Below are positions 58,692 to 64,000 of a stretch of 64,000 nucleotides of DNA, piece by piece. Numbering within the stretch: position 1 is the stretch's first letter; the number at the start of each line of letters is the position of its first letter. Origin of the DNA: Hypoxylon rubiginosum (Eukaryota; Ascomycota; Sordariomycetes; Xylariales; Hypoxylaceae); assembly GCA_902806565.1 (NCBI GenBank), contig CADCXA010000043.1:208471-272470 (forward strand). Direction: 5' to 3'. The position numbers were made by a program, and so were the translations under genes. Below the pieces are notes generated by a model, which saw nothing but the letters and a program-made list of their open reading frames with translations, searched no databases and had not been told where the DNA came from.

Positions 58692-59788
58692 ATTAGCGCT
58701 TAACCTAAACTTGAATTTATATAATTATAATTTTAAAAGAATTGTTTATTTTACATTTATTTTAATTAATATAATAGCTTTATATTATATTAATTAAAAT
58801 AAATATTATAAGCTTTTAAATGTAAAAGTTTTAAAGCTTTTTATTCCTTTTTATTATTTTCCTTTTTATTATGTTAAAATATTTACGTTAAAACATTTAT
58901 ATATTAAAAAATCCTTAGGTTTTTACAAGTAAAATTATTTATAATATTTACCAGTTAAGTTAATATAATACCGATTAATTTATATATAATATTACTAGTT
59001 ATAAATAATATTTATTAATTATATAAAATATTAGTTATAAAATACCAAGTAAAATACTAAGTAAAATATTAAGTAAAATACCAGTTATAAGATACCAGTT
59101 AATTAAAACTTATAAGATCCTAGCTTTAGTTATATAAAATCTTAATTATTAAGATATTAACTATAAAAATATTAAATACTTAAAATACCAGTTATAAAAT
59201 ACTAATTAATTAAAACTTATAAGACTTTAATTATCGAGATATTAATTATAAAAATATTAAATACTTAAAATACCAAGTAAAAATTAAATATAAAAAAACA
59301 ACTTTAAAACCTAGGGAGCTTTATATAGTTACCCCTTTAAATTTAAGTCTATAAGTTTAAGTTTAAATCTAAGTTTAAATTTAAATCTAAGTTTAAGTTT
59401 AAGTTTAAATTTAAATCCAAGTTTATAAGTCTAAGTCTAAGTTAAATTAAATTAAATTAAGTTTTAGATATTAAGGTTTTAAGGTTTTAAAAGAAAAATT
59501 AAAAATAATATTAAGTTAATTAAAATATTAGTTATATATAAAAAGGTATAAATATTAAATATAAAAAGAAAAACTATAAAATATAAGTATTAAATATAAG
59601 GAAAAAAGTTATAAAAAAATAGTTAATATACACGTCCTGAAATTTTTTTTTTTTAAAGCTTACCTAGGCTTGGTAATTATAAATTTAGTTACTTATTTAT
59701 TTATTTATTTACTTATTTGTTTGTTTATTTATTTATTTATTTTATATAACTTTAATTTGGTGGATTTATTATTATTATAAAAAAAAAC

Positions 59789-60043
59789 TATAATAAAATT
59801 AAAATGTTAAAATGTTAAAATATTATATAACACCTTAAGTTATATATAGCTTAAATTTACTATATAACTTATTTAAATATTATATTAAAATAACCTTTCC
59901 TTAAATACCACTTTTATTATATATAGTGCTTTAATATTAATTAAATATTTATATTAATTAATATATTTTTAATATATCCTTTATATTTATTATTACTTAT
60001 AATGCTTTTTAATTATAAGATATTAAAGCTTTATTTTATTATA
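59789..60043. repeat. right terminal direct repeat of the 1.6-kb element
   Basis: It aligns with the left repeat through AACACCTTAAGTTATATATAG and the shared TATATCC(T/C)TTATATTTATTATTAC. Its differences are mainly C/T and G/A. The sequence of B resumes directly after TTATTATA. Confidence 0.75.
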
Positions 60044-63000
60044 ATATAAAGTTTTTTTTTTATTTAATTTTTAAATTCCGTTAAGGTTTTTTTTTATTAT
60101 TATTATAATTGGATATTCCGCGTTAAATTTAAATTCTTTAATAAAATTTTATTTTATATTTTTTTTTATTTATTATTTAAAAGCTTTTATTTATTATTAT
60201 TTTAAATAATAAAAAGGTTTTAAATAAACGTTTTATTTATTTTTAATTAAGATTTTATAATTATAAATTATATAATTAAATAAGTTAATTAATATTAGTT
60301 TTTTTTTTTAAAATATTAATGTGAATTTTATTTTTAATTTTTTAAAAATTCCTTATAATTAGTTAAATTTAAGTTTTTATTTTATAAGGAAAATATATAT
60401 AATATTTTTTAATAGTTTAATATTAATTAAATTTACATTATAATTATTATAGTTTATAATAATTTAATTATTTATTTTTAATTTCTTTATATTTTTTAAA
60501 AATTAACTTATTTTTTTAGTTATTTAATTAATATATAAGTTATTAGTTTTAAGTTAAAATAATTTAAAAATAACATTTTTATTTATTTCCATTATATTAA
60601 AAGAAAGTATTTTTAAATAATTATTAATTTATATATTAAGATTTATAATTTTTTTTTATATAAATTTATTATTATAATTAAAAAATTATTTATTTATAAT
60701 TTTTATAAGGAAAATTATTTTTTTATTTTTATATAATATAATATATTTATTTATTAATTAAAGATAAATATAATTAAGTTTAAACTTTAAGTTTATTATT
60801 ATTTTTATTATTTATTCTTTTTCTTTTAAGGTTATTATTATATTTTTATTTTTAATAATAATTTATAAGATTTTTTATAGATTTAAATAAATTTACCGCT
60901 TAAAAAGCGATTATTTAAGTTATTTTTTATTATTTAAATTAGGTTTAAGTTTAATATTTAAGCTTAATTAATTATTTATATATTTTAAAGATTTTTAAAG
61001 AGTTTTTCCTTGATTTTTTAATTAAGTTTTTATTTAATTTTAATTTTATTAATTTTTTTTTAAAGGTAGGTTATTATATTTTTTATTTTTTTAAAATGTT
61101 TTTATAATTTTTATAATACCATGGTTTTATATATTATATATATCTTATAAACTATATTAAAATATTTATTTTATTAGATTTTTTTAATTATATATTTATA
61201 TAATCGAAATAAATAAAATATAATAATATTATAATCTACGTATATTTTTATATAGATTTTTCTTATATTTTTTTATTAACATTATATAAACTTACCATCT
61301 TTTAAATAAAATTAAAACTTATTTTTAATCTTTTTTAATATATAATAAATATAAAAGTATTTAAAATAAAAAATCTAAAATAACTTTTTATAATTTAAAT
61401 ATTAAAGGTTTTAAAATTTTTATATATTTTTTTAATATAAGTGTTTTAATAAATCTTTTAAAAATATTATTATTTTTTTTTAAAATATAAAAGTATTATT
61501 AAATAATCTTTTAAAAATAAGTTTTTTTATAAAAATCTATTTATTTTTATTAAATAATTATTAATATTTTAATTTTTTTATAATATAATAATATTTTAGT
61601 TTTAATTTTAAGTTTTTTAAATGTTTAATTAAAAATTAAATTTTTTACGTCTTTAACTAATTATTAATTTATTAATTTATAGTTTAATATAATTTTTTTA
61701 TTTATTTATATTTATTATATAAAAATTTATAATATAAAAAGTATAGTTATTTATATATAATTTTTTAATATTTTATTTTTTAGTTACTTTTTAAAGGTTT
61801 AAAATAAGGTAATTTTAATAAGGTTACTAAGATAAAAAAAAGTATTTTAATTATATAATATTAAAATATTTTTTAATGTTTTTTTTTAATAAATTAATAT
61901 TATTATAAATAAGTTATTCTTAAAATATTATATATTTATTATTATTTGTTTTTATATAAATTATTATTTTATTTTATATACTTATTTATTTATTAAATTA
62001 TATTATTATTTTTAATTATTTTTAATATAAATATTTAAAAAAAAACATTTTTTAATTATATAATATAATAAATTAAATTATAATCTATAAATATTCCTTA
62101 TTTATTTAAAACTTAAATTAGTTTTTATTATTTATAAAATCGTTATATTATATTATTAATGTTTTTTTTTTATTAATAATTAATTTATTTATTATATTAT
62201 TAAATTTTTTAATAAAATTCTTTTTTTATTTCGCTTTTTATTATTTCTTAGTTATTAAAATATTTATTTATTATTAAAAAGTTATATAAATTATAAATTA
62301 TTAATAAATAATATATATATTTTTTTATAATAACGTTTTAACTTTTATTAAATTTAAAATATTTATAATAAGTTTAAAAATATTAAAGTTATTAAAATTT
62401 ATTATAATAATAACACTTATTTTTTTTTAAGTTATTATTCTTATTATTTTATTTTAAGGTATATTTAACAGCGTTCTTTTTTTTTTTATAAATATAATAA
62501 AAATTATTAGTATAAATAAATTAATATTTTATAATATATTCTTTTTTAAGTATTTTCTTTAAATTGATTTTTATTATAATTATATAAAAGGTTTTAATTT
62601 TAATAACCGTAATTTTTTTAAATTTTAATTTAAAAATATAAGGTTATTTTTTTATAATTTAATATTAGTTTTTATAAAATTTTTTTTTCCCGCAGCCGAA
62701 ATATTTAATATTTTTAATATTTTTTTTACTTTTTAAGTTTTTTCTTTTTTAGATTTTATTAATATTTATAGGTTTTAAGTAAAATTTAATAGTTATATTA
62801 AAAATTTATTATTAATTTTTAGTTTTTTTTAATTTTTTAAAATAAAACCTTAAACCTTTTTTTTTTTTTTTTATATTAAAATTATTAATTATTAATTTTA
62901 ATAATCCCTTTATAATAATTTTTAAATTTTTTAGGTTAGTTAAAATAATAAACTTTATTTTTAATTTATTATTTAAATTTTTTATATAAAAAAATAAACT

Positions 63001-63790
63001 ATTTATTTTTAAAAATATTAATTTAAATTATTTATTTTTTAAATTTTATTATATAAATAACCGTTAACTTAATATATTTAAATTATATAAAGTATTATTT
63101 TATTATTTACTTTTTATTAAAATTATTATATATTTTATAAAACTTATTAATAAAAATATTAAAATTCTTAAAAATTACTTAAATAACCGGATTTTAATTT
63201 TTAAATAAAAATTTAAAAAAGTTATAAAAAATAAGCTCGAATTATTTAAAAGTATTTCCAGTTAAAAAGTTTTAAATTATTAAAATGTTTTATTTCTTAT
63301 TATAAATAAACGTTTTATAAAACTTTAAAAAAATTTAAATTTAAATAATAAATTTATTTAAATTAATATTATTATTATATTATTTAAGGTTTTTAAGTTT
63401 ATATTTTTTAAATTAAATAGTAATAATTTATTTTATATAATTTTTTAATATTTAAAAATTTTTTTTAAGGTTAGTTATTTTTTTAAGATCTTAGATTTTA
63501 ATGGTTATTTATTAATTAATAATAACTATATTATTAAAATATTCGTTGATTTTATTTAAAAATAAAAAATTATTTATAAAAAGTTAAATTAAATTAAATA
63601 TAAATTAAGTTATTTATTTTTTTAGTAATTTTCTTTTTTATTTTTTAATTTTAAGTTTAACGTTATTTTATTTTTCGCTTATTAATTTATAATTATTTAA
63701 GAAATTTTTTTTTTTTTAATTTATTAAAGGGTTTTTATTTATAGTAATATTTAAATTAATATATTATTATTAATTAAAAAGTTATTATAA

Positions 63791-64000
63791 TATTATAAAC
63801 CGTGGTGTTAATAAAGTTCCTAGTTTAAAAATAATAATAATAATTATAAAATAATTTAAATATATATATAAAGTTTAAAAGATTTTTTTTATATATTTAA
63901 AAAATAAATATATACTTAAAATAACAACTAAAAAAAATAATTATAAAAAAAATCTGTTTTTTTTTATATTTTTTGTTTATTTATATAAATATTTAAACAT
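63791..64000. repeat. LTR 2 of element B (first 210 bp, truncated by window end)
   Basis: TATTATAAACCGTGGTGTTA aligns with TGTTATAAGCCGTGGCGTCG of LTR 1, and the following 190 bp stay colinear. The remaining ~167 bp should lie outside the window. Confidence 0.82.

Larger units (their letters stand above)
58439..60043. mobile_element. 1.6-kb small LTR-type element nested in B
   Basis: A 1,605-bp block is missing from the matching place in copy A, while the sequences on its two sides are adjacent in A. It is bounded by direct repeats of 253 and 255 bp. Each repeat starts TATAATAA and ends TTATTATA, an inverted pair. The internal ~1.1 kb has no ORF. It is less A/T-converted than its surroundings and holds tandem motifs (ACCAGTTATAAGATACC-type at 58990-59290, TAAGTTTAAGTTTAAAT-type at 59340-59450). 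Size and structure suit a non-autonomous TRIM-like element. Confidence 0.75.
46661..64000. repeat. RIP-type AT-rich island 3 with nested retroelements
   Basis: More than 17 kb of nearly pure A/T running to the window end. 46661-49189 is unassigned AT-rich sequence with T-rich simple repeats (ATTTTTATTTTT, about 47150-47350). From 49190 on, the DNA can be resolved into elements A, B and a small nested element from shared repeats. No gene can be read anywhere; frames are destroyed. Confidence 0.85.
54681..64000. mobile_element. RIP-mutated LTR retroelement copy B (runs off the window)
   Basis: LTR 1 is 54681-55057 and LTR 2 starts at 63791, running past the window end (210 bp visible). The LTR-start to LTR-start distance is 9,110 bp, of which 1,605 bp is a later nested insertion, leaving a ~7.5-kb unit. 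The LTR 1 start TGTTATAAGCCGTGGCGTCG keeps G/C bases, while LTR 2 and copy A are A/T-converted (TATTATAAACCGTGG). Internal coding is unreadable. Confidence 0.83.

Noticed and set aside
46661..64000. Centromere or chromosome-end sequence
   Set aside because: RIP-rich DNA also occurs at centromeres, but LTR pairs and nested elements explain what can be read here. No telomeric TTAGGG array is present.
1..64000. CRISPR arrays, rRNA and tRNA genes
   Set aside because: No spaced repeat arrays, rRNA-like blocks or cloverleaf candidates were found. GGATCGAACCGGGACTC-like text near 36601 lies in the HSP30-like coding frame and does not fold as a tRNA.

Overview
The window is nuclear DNA of a filamentous ascomycete (Pezizomycotina, most likely a Sordariomycete). 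The evidence is short GT-AG introns of about 40-100 nt, fungal-only families (NLR/STAND proteins, Zn2Cys6 regulators, a CFEM-type GPI protein, an HSP30/opsin-related protein), and gene-rich segments of normal base composition separated by extremely AT-rich blocks. Those blocks look like repeats destroyed by repeat-induced point mutation (RIP): almost every C/G has become T/A, TpA is dominant, and no ORFs remain. I had no database access; gene names rest on motifs I recognise.

Layout. 1-1.7 kb: intergenic with possible decayed coding DNA. 1.7-7.3 kb (minus): an eight-exon NLR-like gene (alpha/beta-hydrolase, NTPase-like domain without a normal P-loop, about 20 ankyrin repeats). A 323-bp solo LTR with a 5-bp target duplication sits 90 bp upstream of its ATG. 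8.3-12.9 kb: Zn2Cys6 regulator, Mtr2/NTF2-like mRNA-export factor, farnesyl/geranylgeranyltransferase alpha subunit with an unusual N-terminal extension. 13.1-16.0 kb: RIP island 1, with a less mutated foldback sequence in its middle. 16.4-18.0 kb: mevalonate kinase. Mevalonate kinase (start of the isoprenoid supply) and the prenyltransferase alpha subunit (a consumer of its products) lie either side of island 1. 19.9-24.7 kb: membrane-tailed SRPK-like kinase, an orphan three-exon gene, a 25-codon kinase relic, an aldo-keto reductase. 25.3-33.9 kb: an MFS transporter gene split by a 6.94-kb RIP-mutated LTR retrotransposon. Both 323-bp LTRs and the GCTCC target duplication can be read, and removal of the element with one duplication leaves an exactly in-frame 511-codon gene. 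34.9-46.4 kb: RNase H, an HSP30/opsin-related gene with a TGG-to-TAG stop, a short Zn2Cys6 protein, a CFEM/GPI protein, a STAND-N/ubiquitin-like-domain gene with several disabling lesions, a dimeric alpha-beta-barrel protein, ribosomal protein L38 and a 73-aa conserved-looking protein. 46.7-64.0 kb: RIP island 3, a nest of retroelements. Copy A (reversed, 376-bp LTR) is cut by copy B of the same family (377-bp LTRs, running off the window end), and B contains a separate 1.6-kb element with 253-255-bp terminal direct repeats.

The main story is a genome-defence landscape: a compartment of RIP-silenced nested retroelements next to housekeeping genes, at least one gene inactivated by insertion, two others inactivated by point lesions (one being the CpA-to-TpA change that RIP makes), and immune-type NLR/STAND genes at the repeat-rich edges. 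I found no CRISPR array, rRNA or tRNA gene, and no convincing biosynthetic cluster.
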